The translations under genes were made by a program, and so were the position numbers. The notes beneath the pieces are model-generated. The model was not told the DNA's origin. It did not search any database and saw only the letters and a program-made list of their open reading frames with translations. A stretch of 64,000 nucleotides of DNA from Nitrospira sp. (GTDB lineage Bacteria; Nitrospirota; Nitrospiria; Nitrospirales; Nitrospiraceae): the NCBI GenBank assembly GCA_024760525.1, contig CP060499.1, positions 4,145,871 through 4,209,870 on the forward strand, in the 5' to 3' direction. This document shows positions 17,257 through 25,781 of the stretch, piece after piece. Positions within the stretch are counted from its first letter, which is position 1, and each line of letters begins with the position of its first letter.

Positions 17257-20200
17257 ATGACTGCTGCAATCGATGTTCACATCGGCTCTCCGCTGGAACA
17301 TCAATCCGAAAGATCATTCCTCCATCAACTCTGTGATGATCTTCGTCAAGCCAATTGTAACGCAATCGTTCTAGCCAATTTCTACCCGCCGACTTATCCC
17401 CGTCAAATCGACTTTCTTATTGTGACAGAACGATGTGCGGGACTCATCGAGCTTAAGGCATTTAGCCAGCCAGTGGAGGGAGGTATTAACGGTGAGTGGA
17501 GTTTGGTCCTGCCGGACAGGTCGAGAAAGAAGCTTAACTTGCCAAATCCTCATGAGCAAGTCGTTCAATGCAAGTTTGCGCTCAGTGATGAAGTCCGCAA
17601 GCATTCTGGAAAAGACCCTGATCAGTGGTTAATCCCTGGCAACAATCCCTTTTACAAAGCCATAGAAGGAATGGTTTGCATTTATCCTGAAATTCTAATT
17701 GGCTCGACTGTGACGCAAGGAGACTTTAGAGCAAAAGTAGTCGGTTACCAGGATTGCTTGAACATTCTGAGTGTTACAGGCTCACGATCACCAAATTGGA
17801 ACAGAAAGCAATGGCAAGCCCTCGTAATGCATTTGGGATTGGCGAAATTGGAGGAGGATAGTCAGCTCCGAGACGCAACGGATGAGGATGCCCTTGCTTC
17901 AGTGACAAGCTATGTGGAACGTTTTTATGACTTCTGGCGTCCTCGGATGGGGAAGCTGGTTCCCCTAACGCTTCGAGGAGCAGACCGCACGTATAAGACT
18001 AGCGATATGCTCGGGATCATTTCAGATGGAAAGCACTATCAAATCATTGGGCCATCTGGAACCGGAAAAACAGAGCTTCTCCTTCACGCCGCCTTGCATT
18101 CTCTGGCGAATGGCATCGTGACCATCTTCGTGCAAGTGAAAAATTATGACGACGAACTGTCGTATCTTCTTGATGTGAGCGTGTCCTACCTTCATCCCGG
18201 TAGCTTTACTGACTTATTGAAGCGATGCAAGGCCCTCAACAAGCGGACAGTCCTTGTCGTGGATGCGTTCAACGAATGTCCAGGTGATAAGAAGGACAGA
18301 TTCCTACAGGAACTCCAATCATTGATTCTCAAGGAGCCACTTCCCGTCATTATCACCGCTCAGGGTCTACTCGATCTACCGCAGCATCTCAAGGGTGAAA
18401 CACTGGCTTTTGCTGATTTGTCTTTGGAGGACAAAAAGGCCGTCTTTCAGGTGCGCGCTGGTCATTTCGGTGGAGATATGGCGAACTTGGTGCAGCCGTT
18501 TAAGACTCCTCTGGAGTTAAGCTTGGCCGGCCAGTGTGTATCAGAATCGGTGGCCGATGTGACTCAGATGACAAAAGTGGACCTGTTGGAAACTTACACG
18601 CGTCGTCTTACTGGGAGAACCGGTGATCCGTTAAAGGTCCGTGAACTCTTCATGAAAATTGCGGAGGCAATGGGGATCCGGCTCACCTCCAGTCTTCCGC
18701 TTCGGGAAATAGAACAGCTGGCATTAACTATTTTCGATCATCATACTTCCGCAATCGATCTGCTCACGAGGGCTTTACGCTCCAATCTTATAGAGGTTCA
18801 TTACAATCGTGGATCTTTTCGCCATGAACAGTTCCAGTTGTATTTTGAAGCCGAAGCTTTTCTTCGACAGAACTGTGAGCGACAGGTCCTCGCTTCAAAT
18901 CTTGTTCGACCGCGAAATCGGCATCTATCTGATATGGTCATCCCCATGATTACCGATGAGGCCGCGTTACGAGATGTGCTGATCGCACTGGAAGATGTCG
19001 AAATCATAGCAGCGTGCTCACAGGGTAGCTTAGGGCCGCTCGCAAAGCACGTATCCAGAAGTGATGCGGTACAAGCGCTCCATATCTGCTACGTCAACGC
19101 GGGGGAATTCGCCCTTCGTATTGGCGATCAAGCTGTTGGGCATCCGTTCGTCGATTCATTGGTGAGTGGAGAAGGCGTCCTATCTTTGAAGAGCTATGAA
19201 AAGGCGCTGTTACACGTCGCAGGATCTCTCGTGTACGAGGACGTATTTTTCGATGAGGTATTGTCCCTGATTCGAAAGACTGACAACAGGATCGAACAAA
19301 TACTAAAGGAATGGCCTCCCGAACATAGGAAGCTCGCTAGAGGAGGATTGTTTGCGGATCTATACGTATTTGAAAAACTAGGAGAAGGGCTATGGCCCAC
19401 TTCATTCATTACCACAGCATGCCATAACGCTTTTCGGTCTCAAGCGAAGCCCCCGGTGCTATCAAAAGTCGCTCTGTTGCTCGATGGCTCAAGGACTCCT
19501 ACGTCCGGAGAACTGTACCTCTGCGCCCTCTTGCTCCGTCGACATCAAGACGGACCTCCGAGCAATCTCCCCAGGCTCTTACGGCTATCCTGGGGTACCG
19601 GGCTCTATCATCTCAGGCTTGAAACGCTTCAACTGGTTCAGGGGTATGCACATGCGGTAACAGGACCGTTACGGGATGAGATTGTTGAAGTACTTTCTGG
19701 TTTTGAAACGAACAACCTTTTCCTCAATACACAATTGGTGGAAACAAGCATGGCTTACGACCTGATAGAACCAGTGATCGATGCTACTGGTGCATCCATG
19801 GAGATTGACGAGATTATTCGAGCTGACGATACCCCGGAAACCCGAGAATGGGCCTATTCGGCAATAAACAAGCAATTCGAGGACGTGTTTCAAGGGGCCT
19901 ATTGGACAGCAATCCGTGAACTCTCAAAAGAGGATCTTGTCACTCTCTATACACGAGGGTCACTTGGCGCGACCAGCTATGGCTTTTTCTGTGATTATGT
20001 CCTCGAAGAGTTGCTTCAATTGCGAGACATAAGAGCATTGCCTGCCTTCGAGCGATGGGCAGCAGAAATAGACGTGGAAAGTTCGAACACGCGGGAAACC
20101 GCTCGCGCGTATGCCTTGGCACAAGCCGGATGTGCCATGTTTCGACCCTTCCCAGCACAACTAACCAATCTAGACTCAGACGCGAAACGTGCTTGGCAAC

Positions 20201-20643
20201 TCTATGGAGAGATCTTGTTCTGGGGAAACAAATCGACGCTCTCGCATGAGGACATTCTGGCGAAGTGTACACCTCTTTGGGAGAAGTTGAGGAGAGAGAT
20301 TCCTTTCGAAGCCATCGACCCCTTGATGCATTTGTGGAATGCTGGTCTGTCACTAGATATGAAGCTTCCCATAAAGGGCCTTCTAGAATTAGCCGCGGAC
20401 TTTCGGGACATGGTGCTATCTTTGCTGGAATTGGGTTTGGTCAATCGAGAAAGGCTCATCACCATCTTTGAGCGTTCGGCTTCATTTCAGAAAAACAGAC
20501 GGACTATGTTCCTCATCGAACTTCTCGGTGAACTTGGTACGTTATCGGGCATAAAAGCGTTGGAGACATTGGCCGAAACGCCGGACTACGGCCAGACCTC
20601 TGTTGAAGCCATCCGTTCCATCAGAAGACGGAGCGGAGAATGA
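17257..20643 (+). CDS. NERD-like nuclease/STAND-like NTPase (candidate antiviral defence protein)
   Basis: A 1128-residue multidomain protein. Residues about 10-110 look like a NERD/PD-(D/E)XK nuclease: Glu18, Asp52 in RQIDFLIV, and Glu65-x-Lys67 in GLIELKAF. Residues about 240-470 form a P-loop NTPase with Walker A GPSGTGKT at 265-272 and a STAND/NACHT-type Walker B VLVVDAFNE at 332-340. Residues about 480-1128 are predominantly helical and repeat-like, without a recognised family. Effector nuclease, ATPase switch, then a long sensor-like C-terminus is the layout of Avs-type STAND defence proteins; I infer, but cannot prove, such a role. The gene looks more A+T-rich than its neighbours, consistent with transfer. 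ORF6N and VapBC-like genes flank it. Confidence 0.75.
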   Translation: MTAAIDVHIGSPLEHQSERSFLHQLCDDLRQANCNAIVLANFYPPTYPRQIDFLIVTERCAGLIELKAFSQPVEGGINGEWSLVLPDRSRKKLNLPNPHEQVVQCKFALSDEVRKHSGKDPDQWLIPGNNPFYKAIEGMVCIYPEILIGSTVTQGDFRAKVVGYQDCLNILSVTGSRSPNWNRKQWQALVMHLGLAKLEEDSQLRDATDEDALASVTSYVERFYDFWRPRMGKLVPLTLRGADRTYKTSDMLGIISDGKHYQIIGPSGTGKTELLLHAALHSLANGIVTIFVQVKNYDDELSYLLDVSVSYLHPGSFTDLLKRCKALNKRTVLVVDAFNECPGDKKDRFLQELQSLILKEPLPVIITAQGLLDLPQHLKGETLAFADLSLEDKKAVFQVRAGHFGGDMANLVQPFKTPLELSLAGQCVSESVADVTQMTKVDLLETYTRRLTGRTGDPLKVRELFMKIAEAMGIRLTSSLPLREIEQLALTIFDHHTSAIDLLTRALRSNLIEVHYNRGSFRHEQFQLYFEAEAFLRQNCERQVLASNLVRPRNRHLSDMVIPMITDEAALRDVLIALEDVEIIAACSQGSLGPLAKHVSRSDAVQALHICYVNAGEFALRIGDQAVGHPFVDSLVSGEGVLSLKSYEKALLHVAGSLVYEDVFFDEVLSLIRKTDNRIEQILKEWPPEHRKLARGGLFADLYVFEKLGEGLWPTSFITTACHNAFRSQAKPPVLSKVALLLDGSRTPTSGELYLCALLLRRHQDGPPSNLPRLLRLSWGTGLYHLRLETLQLVQGYAHAVTGPLRDEIVEVLSGFETNNLFLNTQLVETSMAYDLIEPVIDATGASMEIDEIIRADDTPETREWAYSAINKQFEDVFQGAYWTAIRELSKEDLVTLYTRGSLGATSYGFFCDYVLEELLQLRDIRALPAFERWAAEIDVESSNTRETARAYALAQAGCAMFRPFPAQLTNLDSDAKRAWQLYGEILFWGNKSTLSHEDILAKCTPLWEKLRREIPFEAIDPLMHLWNAGLSLDMKLPIKGLLELAADFRDMVLSLLELGLVNRERLITIFERSASFQKNRRTMFLIELLGELGTLSGIKALETLAETPDYGQTSVEAIRSIRRRSGE

Positions 20644-20778
20644 GTGTATAGAAAACCAAACTTACGTGGCGATCAGCACAAGGATGGTCGACTTCGCATC
20701 CGGCTCATCGACCTCTTTCAATCCCTGCTCCACCGCACGTTTCAGAGAGAGGTATGAAAACTCGATTCGATCCGTGGG

Positions 20779-21189
20779 TTATCGGAACAGCATCGAGACT
20801 GAACCATTTCGTGCCACCCTGGCGATGAACGGCTTCTTGTGTTTGCGGAGAAACTTGGCGATGGCCGGCAAGGCCTTCACGAAGATCTGTGCCATCTCTT
20901 CTCCTTGAAGATCGCCCGCAGTCAAAATGAAGGCGCCGACGCCCGCGTTCATCAGCGCCTCTCGTTCGAGATTTCTGTATCTGATGCGGTGGTCTTTGGT
21001 CAGAACAATCCAGCCGTTCCGTCCGACTCGGGTTAACCAGTCCTCATCCTTGGCATTAGGTGGGAAGTAATCGTCGTGAATGTGAACGATGGCGCCTGCC
21101 TGGCGGAGTGCGGTAGCAATGCGTATCTTCCCAAGGGAGCGGTCGAGGAAAAAGACAGGAGGTTCAGGCTGCTTCGAGGGTGAGTTCAC
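20779..21189 (-). CDS. PIN-like toxin, VapC45 family
   Basis: Predicted RNase toxin of the PIN-like (VapC45-type) group, 136 residues from a GTG at 21189. The acidic positions expected of a PIN fold are visible: PVFFLDRSLG near the N-terminus, KDEDWL in the middle and LTKDHRIRYR after it. An ATG 57 bp further upstream would overlap the antitoxin more; the GTG gives a 26-bp overlap and starts just before the first conserved strand. Encoded directly after its DUF433-type partner on the minus strand. The true start is uncertain. Confidence 0.75.
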   Translation of the reverse strand: MNSPSKQPEPPVFFLDRSLGKIRIATALRQAGAIVHIHDDYFPPNAKDEDWLTRVGRNGWIVLTKDHRIRYRNLEREALMNAGVGAFILTAGDLQGEEMAQIFVKALPAIAKFLRKHKKPFIARVARNGSVSMLFR

Positions 21190-21886
21190 ATCTGATGGCT
21201 TCTTCGATTTCGGCCCGCTGACGTCCATAATCCTCTGCGAGCGCATCCATTGATTCGCCTGCTTTATATCGTTCCGCGATCACCGCGGTCGGAATACCAG
21301 TCCCAACCAGGACCGGCCGGCCAAAGGACACCAGCGGGTCAATGACGACGGCTCTCGGTTCCTCTTGCAGATCCCGTTTCCGGGTGAACGGATACAGCCG
21401 GACAGGAATACCTTGGAGGTCTCGCTCAATTCGATGGAGGTGCGCTTCAAGCACTGCTTGGATCGCTAATTGCCCCTCCTCTGAGATGTTGATGAGCTGG
21501 CTGAATTTCTTGATGAATAAATTCAACCCGTCTGTGACAAACTCCTGATCGGCCAACGGGTGACGCGAAGGAAACTGTTTGGTGAGATAGTTGACCGCCG
21601 TTCTGACCTTCTCCAGCGGGATATCGTATTTGCGACGGATGGCATCCAATACATGAATTTCGATCAGGTTCATGAATGAAAGCAGCTTCACCGGAGAATG
21701 GGGAGGGTGGATGATGGGCCTTGAGAAACGCACACCGGCGTCGCTACGGTAATGTCGGCCGGACACCCAGTCTCGAATCGTAGTACGCGGGATGCGCAAG
21801 TAGTGGGCAGCTTCGGTTATGCCATAGGTGGCGACTTCGCGGACATCATGAGACTTGGAAAAGGCTGAAGACCTCTTAGTGACCAT
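21164..21886 (-). CDS. DUF433/VapB45-like antitoxin with N-terminal HTH
   Basis: A 240-residue protein with two parts: an N-terminal MerR-like helix-turn-helix (TYGITEAAHYLRIPRTTIRDW, about 20-45) and a C-terminal DUF433 domain (about 180-240) with VIDPLVSFGRPVLVGTGIPT and YKAGESMDALAEDYG. This combination is found in VapB45-type antitoxins, which neutralise the neighbouring PIN-like toxin and probably repress their own operon. The stop codon lies within the start of the toxin gene, so translation is likely coupled. Confidence 0.75.
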   Translation of the reverse strand: MVTKRSSAFSKSHDVREVATYGITEAAHYLRIPRTTIRDWVSGRHYRSDAGVRFSRPIIHPPHSPVKLLSFMNLIEIHVLDAIRRKYDIPLEKVRTAVNYLTKQFPSRHPLADQEFVTDGLNLFIKKFSQLINISEEGQLAIQAVLEAHLHRIERDLQGIPVRLYPFTRKRDLQEEPRAVVIDPLVSFGRPVLVGTGIPTAVIAERYKAGESMDALAEDYGRQRAEIEEAIRCELTLEAA

Positions 21887-21979
21887 TAAGCAAGCTTATA
21901 ACCTCCAACGAACCACGGGTCAAGAGAAGAAGCCCGAGCATCGCTTTTGAGCAGGCTCATATGACATAAGTAAGCAGCC

Positions 21980-22675
21980 ATGCAAAAACGCCTCTCTGGT
22001 CCAACTCGGCAAGCCATCGCCAATGTATTTGATCGCCTCGATTACAAACGGCTGGAGTCCGTCTACTGTTATGAAGGCGGCGATGAGTTCTGGCGCACCA
22101 AGCGAGCGCCATGCCGGCGACTGGGAACTACTGTGGCCGAAGCTCTCGTACGGAGGTTACCGTGTGATGGGAGAAGTCTTTATGTCGGCGCCGGAGTGTC
22201 GGAGCTTCCGGCACTGCTTGCCGAAGCGATCGGCCGCCAACGCAAGGTGGAGCCGTATAACCTCCGGCGATCGGAGGTAACGGTGCTCAATCGTGCGTGT
22301 CGCAGCTTACCGGTTCGTTTCCACGCTCTCGATGCGTCCCGGGCACAAGGTCGATTCAACCACATCTGGATCGTCAGCGTGCTCAACGATCCGGAGCGGT
22401 TTCCGCATCTCTCCACACTGTCATATGGTCGCGCTGATCCGGTCACCTTCCAGCATGTGTCCTATCAGAAAGAGCGGCGGATCGTCCAAGCGATCGTGAA
22501 CCGCTGCATGTCAAAATTAGATGTGCCGGGCCTGGTGACTACATCCACGGAGGAAGTGGTGTGGATTGCGGACTGGTGCCATCGACACCACGTGCCCTAT
22601 CGTGTGGAGCGGAGGCACTATCCCACGGCGCTCGTGGGCGATCCGATCTGTTTCATCAAAGTAGGAAAGGAGTGA
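21980..22675 (+). CDS. Conserved hypothetical protein with methyltransferase-like fold
   Basis: A 231-residue protein I do not recognise. The segment SLYVGAGVSELPALLAEAIG (about 66-85) resembles the glycine-rich loop of Rossmann-fold SAM-dependent methyltransferases, and FNHIWIVSVLND could be the strand with motif IV. The basic N-terminus (MQKRLSGPTRQAI) and charged C-terminus are not distinctive. No signal peptide or membrane segment is seen. It stands between the toxin-antitoxin pair (divergent) and the carbonic anhydrase gene (convergent, 21 bp away). Confidence 0.55.
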   Translation: MQKRLSGPTRQAIANVFDRLDYKRLESVYCYEGGDEFWRTKRAPCRRLGTTVAEALVRRLPCDGRSLYVGAGVSELPALLAEAIGRQRKVEPYNLRRSEVTVLNRACRSLPVRFHALDASRAQGRFNHIWIVSVLNDPERFPHLSTLSYGRADPVTFQHVSYQKERRIVQAIVNRCMSKLDVPGLVTTSTEEVVWIADWCHRHHVPYRVERRHYPTALVGDPICFIKVGKE

Positions 22676-22696
22676 TTGGTACCTGCCTGATCGGTG

Positions 22697-23233
22697 TCAC
22701 AGTTCAAACCCGGTTTTCTTCCCCGTATCGTCCATATACTGCCTCGCATACTTCACATAATTGTCCGCCGATTCCCTGATCCAGGCCAGCTCCTTCTCCG
22801 TGACCGGTCGTTTGACCTTCGCCGGGGCGCCAAGGATCAGACTCTTCGGCGGAACGATCGTACCCTCCACAACGAGTGCGCCGGCTCCTACCACCGAATC
22901 CTCCCCGATCACCGCGCCGTCCATGATGATCGCGCCCATTCCCACCAACACACGATCGTGAATCGTGCAACCGTGCAGTACGACGTGATGGCCGATCGTG
23001 ACCGCATTCCCGATCACTAGGGGGTGAGTGTCATGAGTGACATGCAACATACACAGGTCTTGCACGTTGGTCCGATCTCCGATCCGGATGTAATTCACAT
23101 CACCCCGAATGACCGCGTTGAACCACACACTACAGTCCTCGCCCATGACGACATCGCCAATGACGGCGGCGGTGGTTTCAACAAAGCAAGACTTCGGGAC
23201 TGTCGGCTTGATGCCCTGAAAGGTGCGAATCAT
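22697..23233 (-). CDS. Gamma-class carbonic anhydrase-like hexapeptide-repeat protein
   Basis: Left-handed beta-helix protein of the gamma-carbonic anhydrase/PaaY family, 178 residues. Hexapeptide repeats run from about 15 to 145 (VIGDVVMGEDCSVWFNAVIRGD). Zinc ligands typical of the family are present: His in MLHVTHD and the two His in IGHHVVLHG. I use ATG 23233 (MIRTFQGIKP); the open frame upstream to 23578 overlaps the divergent rimO promoter and is not homologous. It may interconvert CO2 and bicarbonate; in some relatives the activity is absent. Confidence 0.85.
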   Translation of the reverse strand: MIRTFQGIKPTVPKSCFVETTAAVIGDVVMGEDCSVWFNAVIRGDVNYIRIGDRTNVQDLCMLHVTHDTHPLVIGNAVTIGHHVVLHGCTIHDRVLVGMGAIIMDGAVIGEDSVVGAGALVVEGTIVPPKSLILGAPAKVKRPVTEKELAWIRESADNYVKYARQYMDDTGKKTGFEL

Positions 23234-23278
23234 GTGGAACACTCTAGGGGAATTGATGCAGATCCCGCAAGGGTCTGA

Positions 23279-23308
23279 TTGACAGGCTTTTCGACCCTCC
23301 CGTAGACT
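23279..23308 (+). promoter_or_regulatory. Putative sigma-70 promoter of rimO
   Basis: TTGACA at 23279-23284, 18-bp spacer, TAGACT at 23303-23308. Transcription would start near 23315, so the in-frame ATG at 23315 would have no leader; the ATG at 23381 is the more likely start. Confidence 0.6.
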
Positions 23309-23380
23309 GCCTGCATGTCCCAGCCCCTGATTGTTCCACAACGTTCTAAATCGGCCCCACCAGTTGGTGTGAACGGCCCA

Positions 23381-24775
23381 ATGACCACGATTGGGTTCGT
23401 GAATCTTGGTTGTTCCAAAAATCAGGTCGACTCGGAAATTATGCTTGGCACACTTGTATCCGAAGGCTTTCAGTTGACTGGTGATCCCCAAAAAGCCGAG
23501 GTGGTCATCGTGAATACCTGCGGTTTCATCGAAGAAGCCAAGCAGGAATCGATCAACACAATCCTGGAACACGGTCACCTGAAGAAAACAGGAACGTGCC
23601 GTGTCTTGATCGCAGCCGGCTGCCTGGCGCAGCGGTATCAGGGAGACTTACTGAAGGAACTGCCGGAACTGGATGCGGTAGTCGGCACCGGCGAGTTCGG
23701 CAAGATCGCGGAGATTTGCCGAGACTTGTTGGCTCCGAAAAAGCGGCATCGGCGACTCTGGATCAGCCAACCCCCATATCTCTATGACGAACTGGCCCCT
23801 CGTCTCAGGCTGGGTCAACAGCACAGCGCCTATGTGAAAATCGCCGAAGGTTGTAACCGGAATTGTACCTTCTGCGCCATCCCGCTGATGCGCGGCAAGC
23901 AACGCAGCCGGCCGGTGGAATCCATTGTCGCGGAAGCTCGGAAACTCGCGGAAGAAGGGGTGAAAGAAATCAACCTCATCTCGCAAGACACGGTCAACTA
24001 TGGTGTCGATCTGGGACTTCGCCAAGGCTTAGTCCAACTGTTCCGTGAATTGGTGAAGGTTGAAGGCCTCCGGTGGATCCGGCCGTTCTACCTTTACCCG
24101 CAGCAGGTGACAGATGACCTGCTGGATCTCTATGCCGGGGAAGAAAAGATCACGAAATACATCGACATGCCGCTTCAGCACATCAATGACCGCATGCTCA
24201 AACGCATGCATCGGCTGGGTGATCGCGCTGCGATTGAATCTCTAGTCGATCGCATACGGAAGCGCATTCCCGGTGTGACCTTTCGGACGGCCTTCATCGT
24301 CGGCTTCCCGGGAGAAAGCGAGGCGGCCTTCACCGAACTGCGCAATTATGTGGAGCAGGCCGAGTTTGACCGGGTCGCGGTGTTTCTCTACTCGGACGAG
24401 GAGAGGACCCCGGCAGCCGACTTGGACGAAAAGGTCGAGCGGGAAATTATGGATGAGCGCCGTAATACCCTCCTTTCGATACACGAATCGATCGCGACCG
24501 CCAAAGGACGGGCCAAGGTCGGCTCGATCCTCGACGTGCTTGTCGATGGGCGATCTGAGGAAACGGATGGGGTGCTGGAGGGCCGCCACGCAGGTCTCGC
24601 CCCTGAAATAGACGGCGTCGTCTATATCGACGAAGGTGCGGCCGATCGTCACACGCAGCGCCCGACACGTCAAAGGGTCGACGATCCAGCGCCCGGCGAA
24701 TTCTGCAAGGTCCAGATCACGGATGCGGCGGGGTTTGACCTTGTCGGACACATCGTCACGAATCCAGTCCTCTGA
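23381..24775 (+). CDS. rimO: Ribosomal protein uS12 methylthiotransferase RimO
   Basis: Radical-SAM enzyme that adds a methylthio group to Asp of ribosomal protein uS12. The product from ATG 23381 has 464 residues; a frame start 66 bp upstream would begin at the predicted transcription start and adds 22 residues not typical of the family. An N-terminal UPF0004 domain begins IGFVNLGCSKNQVDSE with its cluster cysteines; the radical-SAM motif is CNRNCTFCAIP; a TRAM domain forms the C-terminus. The Q-D-T motif LISQDTVNYG is characteristic of RimO rather than MiaB. Confidence 0.93.
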   Translation: MTTIGFVNLGCSKNQVDSEIMLGTLVSEGFQLTGDPQKAEVVIVNTCGFIEEAKQESINTILEHGHLKKTGTCRVLIAAGCLAQRYQGDLLKELPELDAVVGTGEFGKIAEICRDLLAPKKRHRRLWISQPPYLYDELAPRLRLGQQHSAYVKIAEGCNRNCTFCAIPLMRGKQRSRPVESIVAEARKLAEEGVKEINLISQDTVNYGVDLGLRQGLVQLFRELVKVEGLRWIRPFYLYPQQVTDDLLDLYAGEEKITKYIDMPLQHINDRMLKRMHRLGDRAAIESLVDRIRKRIPGVTFRTAFIVGFPGESEAAFTELRNYVEQAEFDRVAVFLYSDEERTPAADLDEKVEREIMDERRNTLLSIHESIATAKGRAKVGSILDVLVDGRSEETDGVLEGRHAGLAPEIDGVVYIDEGAADRHTQRPTRQRVDDPAPGEFCKVQITDAAGFDLVGHIVTNPVL

Positions 24776-24833
24776 TTCTTATTTTCCCCCGCTCTGCTAC
24801 ACTCATACGTGTCATTTCTTGGAGTGAAAACCG

Positions 24834-25700
24834 ATGACAGCGCCGAGAAAAGATTCCATCATCCTGCTGATCCGTTGCAAGGATCGTAAAGGCATCGTCG
24901 CGCGAGTGTCGGGGTTCATTCACGATTTCGGCGGCAACATTCTCGACTCGGACCATCACACAGACGAAGAGACGAACGATTTTCTGATGCGGATGGAGTT
25001 TGCGACGGAAGGATTCCAAATTCCCGTGGGCGACATTCCAGCGGCCTTTGAGCCGATCGCAACAGTGTACGAGATGTACTACGAGGTGCATCCGTCCAGC
25101 CGACGAACCCGGGTCGGCATGTTCGTGTCGAAGCAAGATCACTGTCTGGCGGACCTCCTCCAGCGGCACCGTCGAGACGAGCTGCATATCGATATTCCTG
25201 TCATCATTTCGAATCATGACACCTGTGCGACCTGGGCCGATCTCTTCAAGATCCCGTTTGCCGTGTATCCCGTCACCAAGGAGACCAAGCCGCAGCAGGA
25301 ACGGCAGGTCCTGGCGCTCCTACAGGAACATGCCGTTGAGCTCGTCGTGATGGCTCGTTACATGCAAATCCTCAGTGCGGACTTTCTCACCCAGGTCGGT
25401 TGTCCGGTGATCAACATTCACCATTCCTTTCTGCCGGCCTTCATCGGGGCAAATCCTTATCGGCAAGCCTATGACCGTGGCGTGAAGATCATCGGAGCGA
25501 CCGCGCATTATGCGACCCAGGACCTGGACGAAGGGCCGATCATCGAGCAAGACGTCATTCGCGTGGGACATCGGGATACGGTGGACGATCTCGTGCGGAA
25601 AGGACGCGACTTGGAGGAAATCGTGTTGGCTCGCGCCGTCCGGCGCCATATCGAGCGGCGTGTATTAGTCTATGGACGGAAGACCGTCGTGTTTGATTAG
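24834..25700 (+). CDS. purU: Formyltetrahydrofolate deformylase
   Basis: Hydrolyses 10-formyltetrahydrofolate to formate and THF, balancing one-carbon units. The 288-residue product has an N-terminal ACT domain (about 8-85: LIRCKDRKGIVARVSGFIHD) and a C-terminal formyltransferase fold with ISNHDTCATWA, the catalytic Asn-His pair in INIHHSFLPAFIGANPY, and the DLDEGPIIEQD motif containing the catalytic Asp. The order ACT plus formyltransferase distinguishes it from PurN. It is convergent with the htrA gene downstream. Confidence 0.95.
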   Translation: MTAPRKDSIILLIRCKDRKGIVARVSGFIHDFGGNILDSDHHTDEETNDFLMRMEFATEGFQIPVGDIPAAFEPIATVYEMYYEVHPSSRRTRVGMFVSKQDHCLADLLQRHRRDELHIDIPVIISNHDTCATWADLFKIPFAVYPVTKETKPQQERQVLALLQEHAVELVVMARYMQILSADFLTQVGCPVINIHHSFLPAFIGANPYRQAYDRGVKIIGATAHYATQDLDEGPIIEQDVIRVGHRDTVDDLVRKGRDLEEIVLARAVRRHIERRVLVYGRKTVVFD

Positions 25701-25721
25701 GCCGTTCATCGGTTGGAAAGA

Positions 25722-25760
25722 GCGCACAAGGCAGCCGGTTGAATCCGGCTCCCTTGCGCG
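25722..25760. terminator. Hairpin between convergent purU and htrA
   Basis: A long imperfect stem with GCGC(AC)AAGG and AGCCGG on one side and CCGGCT, CCTTGCGC on the other. It lies between two convergent genes and may terminate both. There is no clear T-run, so the call is moderate. Confidence 0.45.
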
Positions 25761-25781
25761 TTCAGGCCTTAGGGACATGCG

